Source: an uncultured Butyricicoccus sp.
GTDB lineage: Bacteria > Bacillota > Clostridia > Oscillospirales > Butyricicoccaceae
DNA: 6,334 bases
NCBI GenBank assembly: GCA_900557315.1
Contig: USSI01000087.1
Span: 1-6,334, forward strand
Direction of reading: 5' to 3'
Positions 1 to 5,100 of the stretch are shown here, in pieces. A program made the translations under genes and the position numbers. Under the pieces are notes generated by a model. The model was not told the origin of the DNA and did no database searches. It saw nothing but the letters and a program-made list of their open reading frames with translations. Position 1 is the stretch's first letter. Every line of letters starts with the position of its first letter.

Positions 1-119
1 TGACCGAATATTTCAAAACCGCCCCCGGGGACTGTGCGCTTTCGGGCGCGGTCTTTGAGATCGGGCGGGACGGCAGGTGTTCGTCCGTCACCCGCGTATG
101 GGAGCGTTGGAAACGGTGA
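1..119 (+). CDS. C-terminal end of an unidentified protein (partial, 5' end outside window)
   Basis: An open frame (codons in phase with position 3) enters from the left edge and stops at TGA 117-119. It gives a 38-residue tail beginning TEYFKTAPGD and ending RVWERWKR. Nothing in this tail identifies a family; it is a mixed polar and basic C-terminus with two cysteines and no membrane segment. Support for its being real is that the frame is open to the edge, codon use resembles the other genes, and a GC-rich hairpin follows six bases after the stop. The gene lies on the same strand as the metallophosphoesterase, 70 bases upstream of it, so the two may or may not be co-transcribed. The function cannot be assigned from this fragment. 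Confidence 0.5.
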   Translation, partial: TEYFKTAPGDCALSGAVFEIGRDGRCSSVTRVWERWKR

Positions 120-124
120 GAGAG

Positions 125-157
125 GCGGGCGCCCCAGCGCCCGCGCTGTTTCCATTT
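125..157 (+). terminator. Probable terminator hairpin after the partial gene
   Basis: A perfect 8-bp GC-only stem, GCGGGCGC (125-132) with GCGCCCGC (137-144), closes a CCCA loop. It begins six bases after the stop codon of the left-edge gene. The bases after the stem (GCTGTTTCCATTT) are only moderately T-rich, so termination may be incomplete and some read-through into the metallophosphoesterase is possible. No convincing promoter was seen between this hairpin and position 190. Confidence 0.55.
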
Positions 158-177
158 GATGATTTGGCGGTTTTCCT

Positions 178-183
178 GGGGGA
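178..183 (+). promoter_or_regulatory. Ribosome binding site fixing the metallophosphoesterase start
   Basis: GGGGGA lies six bases before ATG 190. An alternative TTG start at 184 would touch this site with no spacer, so ATG 190 is the better start. Confidence 0.6.
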
Positions 184-189
184 TTGACG

Positions 190-1410
190 ATGCTTGCTTT
201 GTTTTTAGCGCCGTTTTACATATTGGTGGGCCTGTATATGCTGCATTGGGTGCTGCGCTGGACGGGCTGCTGCCACCGGCTGTGCGGCACGCGGGGGTTC
301 CGTGTGTTGTTCTGCCTGGTTTACGCCTTTGCCGCCCTGTCGCCGCTGACCGGCTTTGCGGTGCAGGAGCCGCAGTGGCTGCGGCATACGCTGCGGCAGG
401 TGAGCAACTACTGGCTTGGCTGGATGCTGTATCTGGCGCTGGCCATCCTCGTGGTCGAGATTGCGCTGTTCGTCGTGCGCCGTGTGCGGAAAAAGGATTT
501 CGTCCAGATGCAGCGCGTGCGCCAGGTGCAGGGCGGGGCTGCGCTCGCGCTGGTGTGCGCGGTGTGTGTGTACGGCATGGTAAACGCCGGCACGCTCCGT
601 GTGACCGAATACGAGGTCACGCTGGACGGTGCAGGTGAAGACATGACGGTGGTCCTGCTGGCAGATCTCCATCTGGGATATAGCACCGAGCCTGATTACA
701 TTGAGCGGACGGTGGACACGGTCAACGCCATGCAGCCCGACCTCGTTGCAATCGCGGGCGACATTTTTGATAACGAGTATGAGGCGGTTCCGGAGCCTGA
801 CCGCGTTGCAGCGGCCCTGGCCTCCCTGCAGGCCACATACGGCGTCTACGCCTGCTGGGGCAACCACGATGTATCCGAACCCATCCTTGCAGGCTTTACC
901 TGGGACACGGCGGACGCGGACAAGGATGACCCGCGCATGGCGGCGTTTCTCGAACAGTCGGGCATTACCCTGCTTGAGGATGAGTCGGTCACGCTTGGAA
1001 ACGGTGTGCAGCTGGCCGGGCGCAAAGACCCGTCGCGCGATAAAAAGCTGGGCGGCAGCCGGCTGTCCCCGGCGGAGCTGCTTGCGCCGCTCGACCGGGA
1101 GCAGCCCATTTTTGTGATTGACCACCAGCCAAAGGAACTGGACGAGCTGGCCGCGGCGGGCGCGGACCTCGACCTGTCCGGCCATACGCATGACGGGCAG
1201 GTGTTTCCGGGCAACCTGCTGATGCCGCTTCTCTGGGACAACCCCTGCGGCCATTTGCAGGTGGGGGAGATGCATTCGGTCGTCACTTCTGGCCTCGGCG
1301 TCTGGGGGCCGGATATGCGTGTGGGCACAAAAAGCGAAGTGGTGTGCATTACTGTTCATTTTACGGATGGATGTGAGAAAAACACTTGTCCATCTGAGGA
1401 AAACAACTGA
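190..1410 (+). CDS. Membrane-anchored calcineurin-like metallophosphoesterase (YkuE/YaeI type)
   Basis: This 406-residue protein has two parts. Residues 1-135 hold four predicted membrane helices (about 3-22, 37-58, 75-96, 116-134). From residue 152 to the end is a metallophosphoesterase domain with the full set of di-metal ligands: D159 and H161 (DLHLG), D191 and D194 (GDIFD), N225-H226-D227 (GNHD), H312 (DHQP), and H332 and H334 (GHTHDGQ). Such enzymes hydrolyse phosphomonoesters or phosphodiesters with Mn, Fe or similar metals. The closest known groups are YkuE and YaeI, thought to act on envelope or lipid phosphates, but the substrate here is unknown. Basic clusters in the 23-38 loop and at 97-102 (RRVRKK) suggest those loops are cytoplasmic. 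That would place the catalytic domain outside the membrane. The start is ATG 190, chosen from its Shine-Dalgarno; a TTG at 184 is in frame. The last ~15 residues are polar and outside the conserved domain. No broken motif was seen. Family assignment is firm; substrate and topology are inferred. Confidence 0.93.
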   Translation: MLALFLAPFYILVGLYMLHWVLRWTGCCHRLCGTRGFRVLFCLVYAFAALSPLTGFAVQEPQWLRHTLRQVSNYWLGWMLYLALAILVVEIALFVVRRVRKKDFVQMQRVRQVQGGAALALVCAVCVYGMVNAGTLRVTEYEVTLDGAGEDMTVVLLADLHLGYSTEPDYIERTVDTVNAMQPDLVAIAGDIFDNEYEAVPEPDRVAAALASLQATYGVYACWGNHDVSEPILAGFTWDTADADKDDPRMAAFLEQSGITLLEDESVTLGNGVQLAGRKDPSRDKKLGGSRLSPAELLAPLDREQPIFVIDHQPKELDELAAAGADLDLSGHTHDGQVFPGNLLMPLLWDNPCGHLQVGEMHSVVTSGLGVWGPDMRVGTKSEVVCITVHFTDGCEKNTCPSEENN

Positions 1411-1433
1411 AAAGGACTGCCGGGTTTTGTACA

Positions 1434-1465
1434 TTTTGCAGGAAGTTTCCCGAAATCCTGCAAAA
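1434..1465. repeat. 32-base inverted repeat upstream of the DUF4914 promoter
   Basis: TTTTGCAGGA (1434-1443) is matched exactly by TCCTGCAAAA (1456-1465). Inside the 12-base centre, TTT (1446-1448) can pair with AAA (1453-1455) around a CCCG loop. It lies 24 bases after the metallophosphoesterase stop and ends 14 bases before the -35 box at 1480. No T-run follows the stem on the plus strand, so it is not a canonical intrinsic terminator. It could be a weak terminator for the upstream gene or a binding site for a dimeric regulator of the downstream promoter. The sequence is seen directly; the role is inference. Confidence 0.6.
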
Positions 1466-1479
1466 GACGGGAAAATCAG

Positions 1480-1509
1480 TTGACGGGGAACGGCGTTTTG
1501 CGGTATGAT
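1480..1509 (+). promoter_or_regulatory. Sigma-A promoter for the DUF4914 gene
   Basis: The -35 box TTGACG (1480-1485, five of six consensus bases) and the -10 box TATGAT (1504-1509, five of six) are separated by 18 bases. Initiation is expected near 1516, which gives a leader of about 109 bases before ATG 1625. It is the best-matching -35/-10 pair in the window together with the trmO promoter, and indicates that the gene has its own transcript. Confidence 0.75.
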
Positions 1510-1526
1510 ATAAATGTAGAATAATT

Positions 1527-1559
1527 GGCCTTGTCGAATGTCTTTTTTTTAACAAGGTC
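1527..1559 (+). promoter_or_regulatory. Leader hairpin with an oligo-T loop, 5' of the DUF4914 gene
   Basis: GGCCTTGT (1527-1534) can pair with ACAAGGTC (1552-1559), giving seven Watson-Crick pairs and one G-U pair around a 17-base loop that contains eight consecutive T (1543-1550). It starts about 10 bases into the predicted transcript. A competing pairing is possible: CCCG 1559-1562 with CGGG 1594-1597, extended by GG 1556-1557 with CC 1598-1599. This could make two exclusive folds. It matches no riboswitch or T-box signature I recognise. The remaining leader carries the Shine-Dalgarno AAGGAGG at 1608-1614. Confidence 0.4.
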
Positions 1560-1624
1560 CCGTGGGCACATCGTCCTGCATTTTCTGGAAAGGCGGGCCG
1601 GTGTGAGAAGGAGGAAACAAATAG

Positions 1625-3499
1625 ATGAACTCTCTGCTGACCAAATTCACCTTTACGGATGAGCTGACCGATGTCATCGAGCATTGCAAAGGCGTATCCG
1701 TGCCGACCAGCAAGGCGGAGCTGTACGATATGGTATTCGGCCCCGATCATGCGGATGTATATGATGTTGTGTTCAACGTGCCGGGTAAGGGCCCGGTCAA
1801 GGAAGCGGACGTGACCCGCTGCAAGAACGGCGCCTCTGTCAACTTTGTAGAGGATTACATGCGCCGCCGCGAGCCGGACTGCATGCGCATCGCGGACGAC
1901 AAGCCGACCGACAAGAAGCGCTTTGTTGACGTATACGGCTATCCGTTTGCCGACCTGCGGAAAGAGACCATGGACTGGTTCAAGACGCAGGAACTGATCC
2001 TGATGCCTTTTAACTCGGGCGGCAATATCTACGGCTACGGCTCCATGCTCGTGTGCCCCAAGCAGTGCGCGTTTTTCGCGTTCGCGCTGGCGCACCTGCA
2101 GGGCTTTGTCAACGCCGAGGAGTGCGAGGGCTATAAGCCGCGCGCGATCGTCTACGTTGCGCCCCCGTTTCGCCACACCCACTTCGAGGGCAAGCAGGTT
2201 GTTGTGCACAACCGCCTGGACGACTGCCACGAAGTATTTTCCTATAACCTGTATCCCGGCCCGTCCGCCAAGAAGGGCGTATACTCGGTGCTGCTCGACA
2301 TCGGCGAGCAGGAGGGCTGGGTCACCGCGCATACCTCCTGCGGCCGTCTCGTAACTCCGTATGAGAACGAAATGGTCATCATGCACGAGGGCGCTTCCGG
2401 CGGCGGCAAAAGCGAAATGCTGCAGGACATTGCCCGCGACCCCGAGGGCCGCGTGCTGCTCTCCACCAACACCGTGACCGGTGAGGAGACCTATATCAAC
2501 ATGGGCGCGACCTGCTCGATCGAGCCGGTTTGCGACGATATGGCGACCTGCTACCCGCAGCTGCAGAACAAGTCCGGCAAGCTCGTGCTGGTCGATGGTG
2601 AGGACGGCTGGTTCCTGCGCATGGACGGCGTCACCCACTACGGCTGCGACCCGGTATATGAGCGCATCTGCACCGAGCCCAAGGAGCCGCTGTGCTTCTT
2701 CAACATGGAGGGCCATGCGGGCGCGACCCTGCTGATCTGGGAGCACACGCTGGATTCCAACGGCAAGCCCTGCTCCAACCCGCGTGCGATCGTGCCGCGC
2801 TGGGATATCCCGCATATCGTCAAGGAGCCTGTGGAGGTCGACGTGCGCTCGTTCGGCGTGCGCATGCCCCCCACGACCCGCGAGAACCCGAACTACGGCA
2901 TCATGGGCATGATGCACATCATCCCGCCCGCACTCGCCTGGCTGTGGCGTCTGGTTGCGCCGCGCGGCTTCAATAACCCGTCCATCGTGACCGGCAACGA
3001 GCTCAAGAGCGAGGGCGTCGGCTCGTACTGGCCGTTCGCAACCGGCCAGCGCGTTAAGCAGGCCAACCTGCTGCTCGACCAGATCATGGACTGCCCGAAC
3101 ACCCGTTACGTGCTTATCCCGAACCAGCACATCGGCGTATATAAGGTCGGCTTTGCGGCAGAGTGGATTTCCCGTGAGTACCTTGCCCGCCACGGCGGCG
3201 CGAAGATCCGCCGCGAGCATCTGGAGCCGGCCCGCTGCCCGCTGCTCGGCTACGCGATGAAGGATATGACCATCGACGGCCAGCGCATCCGTTCCAAGTA
3301 CCTGCGCGTCGATACGCAGGACCGTGTCGGCCCGGAGGGTTATGATGCAGGCGCCAAGATTCTGACCGATTTCTTCTGCAAGGAGCTGGCGAAGTTCGAT
3401 ACCCCGGACCTCGACCCGCGCGGCAAGGAGATCATCGACTGCTTCATGCGCGGCGGCAAGCTCGAGGACTTCGAAGCGATCACCCCGACCAACCTGTAA
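1625..3499 (+). CDS. DUF4914 family protein with a P-loop (function unknown)
   Basis: This 624-residue protein starts at ATG 1625, ten bases after AAGGAGG. I recognise it by overall sequence as the uncharacterised DUF4914 family of Bacteroides and Clostridia, and its length fits that family. Conserved-looking blocks are the N-terminal VPGKGPV and TRCKNGA, PPFRHTH (180-186), HEGASGGGKSE (254-264), DGEDGW (324-329), VDVRSFGVR (from about 405), EGVGSYWPFATG and PNQHIG (499-504). Residues 256-263 form a Walker A loop with K262 and S263. The GxSGxGKSE pattern is that of HPr kinase/phosphorylase and is close to the GLSGTGKT loop of ATP-dependent PEP carboxykinase. DGEDGW recalls the metal-binding DDEHGW of PEP carboxykinase, but lies about 62 residues after the P-loop lysine, much further than in that enzyme. 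A nucleotide-dependent kinase or carboxykinase-like role is therefore inference only. There are no membrane segments or signal peptide, so it is probably cytosolic. It has 19 cysteines, a high count, without a clear CxxC cluster. It appears monocistronic, with its own promoter and terminator. Confidence 0.88.
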   Translation: MNSLLTKFTFTDELTDVIEHCKGVSVPTSKAELYDMVFGPDHADVYDVVFNVPGKGPVKEADVTRCKNGASVNFVEDYMRRREPDCMRIADDKPTDKKRFVDVYGYPFADLRKETMDWFKTQELILMPFNSGGNIYGYGSMLVCPKQCAFFAFALAHLQGFVNAEECEGYKPRAIVYVAPPFRHTHFEGKQVVVHNRLDDCHEVFSYNLYPGPSAKKGVYSVLLDIGEQEGWVTAHTSCGRLVTPYENEMVIMHEGASGGGKSEMLQDIARDPEGRVLLSTNTVTGEETYINMGATCSIEPVCDDMATCYPQLQNKSGKLVLVDGEDGWFLRMDGVTHYGCDPVYERICTEPKEPLCFFNMEGHAGATLLIWEHTLDSNGKPCSNPRAIVPRWDIPHIVKEPVEVDVRSFGVRMPPTTRENPNYGIMGMMHIIPPALAWLWRLVAPRGFNNPSIVTGNELKSEGVGSYWPFATGQRVKQANLLLDQIMDCPNTRYVLIPNQHIGVYKVGFAAEWISREYLARHGGAKIRREHLEPARCPLLGYAMKDMTIDGQRIRSKYLRVDTQDRVGPEGYDAGAKILTDFFCKELAKFDTPDLDPRGKEIIDCFMRGGKLEDFEAITPTNL

Positions 3500-3527
3500 G
3501 GCGGTACGCATCGCGCAAAGTGAAAAC

Positions 3528-3557
3528 AACCGCCCCGGAGCTTTCCGGGGCGGTTTT
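3528..3557. terminator. Strong, probably bidirectional terminator between convergent genes
   Basis: AACCGCCCCGGA (3528-3539) pairs perfectly with TCCGGGGCGGTT (3544-3555) around a GCTT loop, and the plus strand ends in TTTT (3554-3557). It lies 29 bases after the DUF4914 stop. On the minus strand the same stem is followed by GTTTTC, and it lies 21 bases beyond the trmO stop, so it can serve both converging transcripts. Confidence 0.9.
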
Positions 3558-3576
3558 GTATTGGAAAAACGGGTAG

Positions 3577-4269
3577 TCAGCCTTTCTCTGGTTCGATACT
3601 GACCACCGTCAGGCTGCCGTCCGCTACGGTAAAGCGCACCTCGAAGCCCGCGAACGGGAACCCGTATACCCGGCCCGGCTCGTCCTGATAGCCCGGGCGC
3701 GGGTCCTGCGCAAGCACGGCGAGCAGGGCGTCCCGCCGGTTTTCCGGCAGGCAGGCGAGCAGCGCAGGCGGGCAGTCCACCGGAAGCGTGCGCTGCAATA
3801 CCTGATAGGCAAAGCCGCCGGCAGCGTCCGGGTGCGCGTCCGTGTAGGCGAGGTAGGGCTTGATATCGAGAATCGGCGTGCCGTCCATCAGGTCGGCGCC
3901 CGAGATGTGCAGCACCGGCCCTTCGGGCGTTTGCAGCTCGACCCGGACCAGCCGGACGGAGGAAAGCCCGATCGGGTTGGGGCGGAAGGGCGAGCGCGTG
4001 GCGAAAACGCCCATGCGTTTGTTCCCGCCCAGCTTGGGAGGGCGGACCGTGGGAGACCAGCCCGTGCGGTCGGCCTCGGAAAAATGCCAGAGCAGCCAGA
4101 GATGTGAAAATCCTTCGATGCCGCGCAGTGCGTCCGCGTTGCGGTATTCCGGTTCGAAAACGATGCGTGCGGGCGCGTCCGCCAGCCCGCTCTGGCGCGG
4201 GATGCCGAATTTGGTTGGAAAGTCGCTGCGGATGCGCGCGATAATATGCATAGGGATGGGTTGAGACAT
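3577..4269 (-). CDS. trmO: tRNA (N6-threonylcarbamoyladenosine(37)-N6)-methyltransferase TrmO (TsaA/YaeB)
   Basis: This 230-residue protein matches E. coli TrmO (about 235 residues) along its whole length. The enzyme uses S-adenosylmethionine to methylate the N6 of t6A at position 37 of threonine tRNAs with a GGU anticodon, which sharpens decoding; it acts in the cytosol. Visible family blocks are FGIPRQSGL (21-29), LRGIEGFSHLW (48-58), TVRPPKLGGN (74-83), RMGVFATRSPFRPNPIG (85-101), DLMDGTPILDIKPYL (126-140) and LAQDPRPGY (186-194). The first part is the single-sheet beta-barrel that binds SAM and forms the dimer in this family; the last ~70 residues are the smaller C-terminal domain. The start codon at 4269-4267 is preceded by AAGGGGG (4282-4276) six bases upstream; a second in-frame Met at residue 7 lacks such support. 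The gene is monocistronic here, converges on the DUF4914 gene and diverges from the two-component operon. Nothing appears truncated. Confidence 0.95.
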   Translation of the reverse strand: MSQPIPMHIIARIRSDFPTKFGIPRQSGLADAPARIVFEPEYRNADALRGIEGFSHLWLLWHFSEADRTGWSPTVRPPKLGGNKRMGVFATRSPFRPNPIGLSSVRLVRVELQTPEGPVLHISGADLMDGTPILDIKPYLAYTDAHPDAAGGFAYQVLQRTLPVDCPPALLACLPENRRDALLAVLAQDPRPGYQDEPGRVYGFPFAGFEVRFTVADGSLTVVSIEPEKG

Positions 4270-4298
4270 GGTAAGCCCCCTTGATACAGGATGATGCC

Positions 4299-4327
4299 AT
4301 TATAACACGCCCGCCGCACCGGGACAA
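4299..4327 (-). promoter_or_regulatory. trmO: Sigma-A promoter for trmO
   Basis: Read on the minus strand, TTGTCC (4327-4322, four of six) is followed after 17 bases by a perfect TATAAT (4304-4299). The -10 box is preceded by TGT, making an extended -10. The transcript would start near 4292, leaving a short leader of about 22 bases containing the Shine-Dalgarno. Confidence 0.78.
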
Positions 4328-4341
4328 TCAAAGCCTGCGCT

Positions 4342-4358
4342 TTTACAGATTGTTAATG
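4342..4358 (+). repeat. Possible OmpR-family (Pho-box-like) direct repeat before the two-component operon
   Basis: TTTACA (4342-4347) and TTAATG (4353-4358) are spaced 11 bases apart, the spacing used by PhoP/PhoB-type regulators in Firmicutes, whose half-sites resemble TTAACA or TTCACA. The pair lies just upstream of a -10 box with no good -35 box, as expected for an activated promoter. The second half-site matches poorly (TTAATG), and only two copies are clear. Autoregulation by the downstream regulator is an inference. Confidence 0.3.
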
Positions 4359-4378
4359 CTTTTTTGGGAAAACGGCGG

Positions 4379-4384
4379 TATAAT
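4379..4384 (+). promoter_or_regulatory. -10 box of the two-component operon promoter
   Basis: A perfect TATAAT lies 31 bases before the regulator's ATG at 4416. No good -35 box stands 16-18 bases upstream; the 17-base position reads ATGCTT, matching the consensus at only two bases. Activator dependence is possible. Transcription would begin near 4391, leaving a leader of about 25 bases. An in-frame ATG at 4383 overlaps this box and so is unlikely to be the translation start. Confidence 0.6.
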
Positions 4385-4405
4385 GGAAACAGACTACCGG
4401 AAAGC

Positions 4406-4411
4406 AGGGGA
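4406..4411 (+). promoter_or_regulatory. Ribosome binding site fixing the response regulator start
   Basis: AGGGGA lies four bases before ATG 4416. In-frame starts further upstream (TTG 4281, ATG 4383) have no comparable site and would add residues before the receiver domain that the family does not have. Confidence 0.6.
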
Positions 4412-4415
4412 TCAT

Positions 4416-5096
4416 ATGCCCAAGAAAATATTGATTGTAGAAGACGAAGCCAATATCCGCGAATTGCTCCGCCTGTACCTTGAGCGCGAAGGGTATATCG
4501 TGCTTGAGGCGGAAAACGGCGTGGAGGGTATCAAACTGTGGAAATCCGAAAAGCCGGACATGCTGCTGCTGGATGTGATGATGCCGGTGATGGACGGATG
4601 GACGGTGTGCAAGGAGATCCGGGCGGAAAGCGACGTGCCGATCATCATGCTGACCGCCAAGGGTGAGACCGCGGACCGCGTCTCCGGCCTTGAAATGGGT
4701 GCGGATGACTATATTGTCAAGCCGCTTGAGATGCCGGAAGTCATTGCGCGTGTGCGCGCAGTGTTCCGCCGCATGGCGCCGGACGATGCGCCGGAAAAGC
4801 TGTCCTTCGACAACCTCGTGATCGACAAGCAGGCGTATGACCTGGTCATCAAGGGCAAGCGCGTGGATGCGCCGCCCAAGGAGATCGAGCTGCTGTACTA
4901 TCTGGCCTCCAGCCCCAACCGCGTGTTCACCCGCGCACAGCTGCTGGACGACGTATGGGGGTTTGACTATTTCGGCGACACCCGTACGGTGGATGTACAT
5001 GTCAAGCGCCTGCGCGAAAAGCTGGAGGGCGTTTCGGATAAGTGGGAACTGAAGACCGTCTGGGGCGTAGGCTATAAATTCGAGACCAAGGAGTGA
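4416..5096 (+). CDS. OmpR/PhoB-family response regulator
   Basis: This 226-residue protein has the usual length and order for the family. Residues 1-120 are a receiver domain with acidic pocket E9-D10, phospho-acceptor D53 (LLLDVMMP), T80 (MLTAK), Y99 and K102 (DDYIVKP). All key residues are present. Residues about 130-226 are an OmpR-type winged helix-turn-helix DNA-binding domain, with KEIELLYYLASSP, the recognition-helix region DTRTVDVHVKRLREKL and the closing WGVGYKF hairpin. It should be phosphorylated by the kinase encoded four bases downstream and then bind direct-repeat DNA sites as a dimer. The overall sequence resembles PhoP/YycF/ResD-like regulators, but the regulon cannot be read from the window, so no symbol is given. 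A candidate direct repeat upstream of its promoter would fit autoregulation. ATG 4416 is the start best supported by ribosome binding site and domain boundary. Confidence 0.95.
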   Translation: MPKKILIVEDEANIRELLRLYLEREGYIVLEAENGVEGIKLWKSEKPDMLLLDVMMPVMDGWTVCKEIRAESDVPIIMLTAKGETADRVSGLEMGADDYIVKPLEMPEVIARVRAVFRRMAPDDAPEKLSFDNLVIDKQAYDLVIKGKRVDAPPKEIELLYYLASSPNRVFTRAQLLDDVWGFDYFGDTRTVDVHVKRLREKLEGVSDKWELKTVWGVGYKFETKE

Positions 5097-5100
5097 GCCT

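Noticed and set aside
156..638. A 160-codon plus-strand frame overlapping the metallophosphoesterase N-terminus
   Set aside because: Ala/Gly/Arg-rich out-of-frame product; the overlapping frame encodes membrane helices and continues into a conserved catalytic domain.
205..1434. A 409-codon open frame antisense to the metallophosphoesterase
   Set aside because: Composition is His/Arg/Gln-rich without motifs, whereas the plus-strand frame has every metal-ligand motif of its family.
1434..1475. Canonical intrinsic terminator for the metallophosphoesterase
   Set aside because: The stem is good, but it is followed by GACGGGAAAA rather than a T-run, so it was listed as an inverted repeat of uncertain role.
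1527..1624. T-box or known riboswitch in the DUF4914 leader
   Set aside because: No T-box AGGGTGGNACCGCG motif or other class-specific conserved core was found. Only the simple hairpins described above are supported.
1361..4327. A 988-codon open frame on the minus strand
   Set aside because: It runs antisense to the whole DUF4914 gene and overlaps trmO in another frame. The translation is Arg/Ala/His/Val-rich with no recognisable domain. Long antisense frames are expected opposite GC-ending codons.
4281..4415. N-terminal extension of the response regulator from TTG 4281 or ATG 4383
   Set aside because: It would cross the promoter -10 box, lacks a ribosome binding site and adds residues before the receiver domain that the family does not have.
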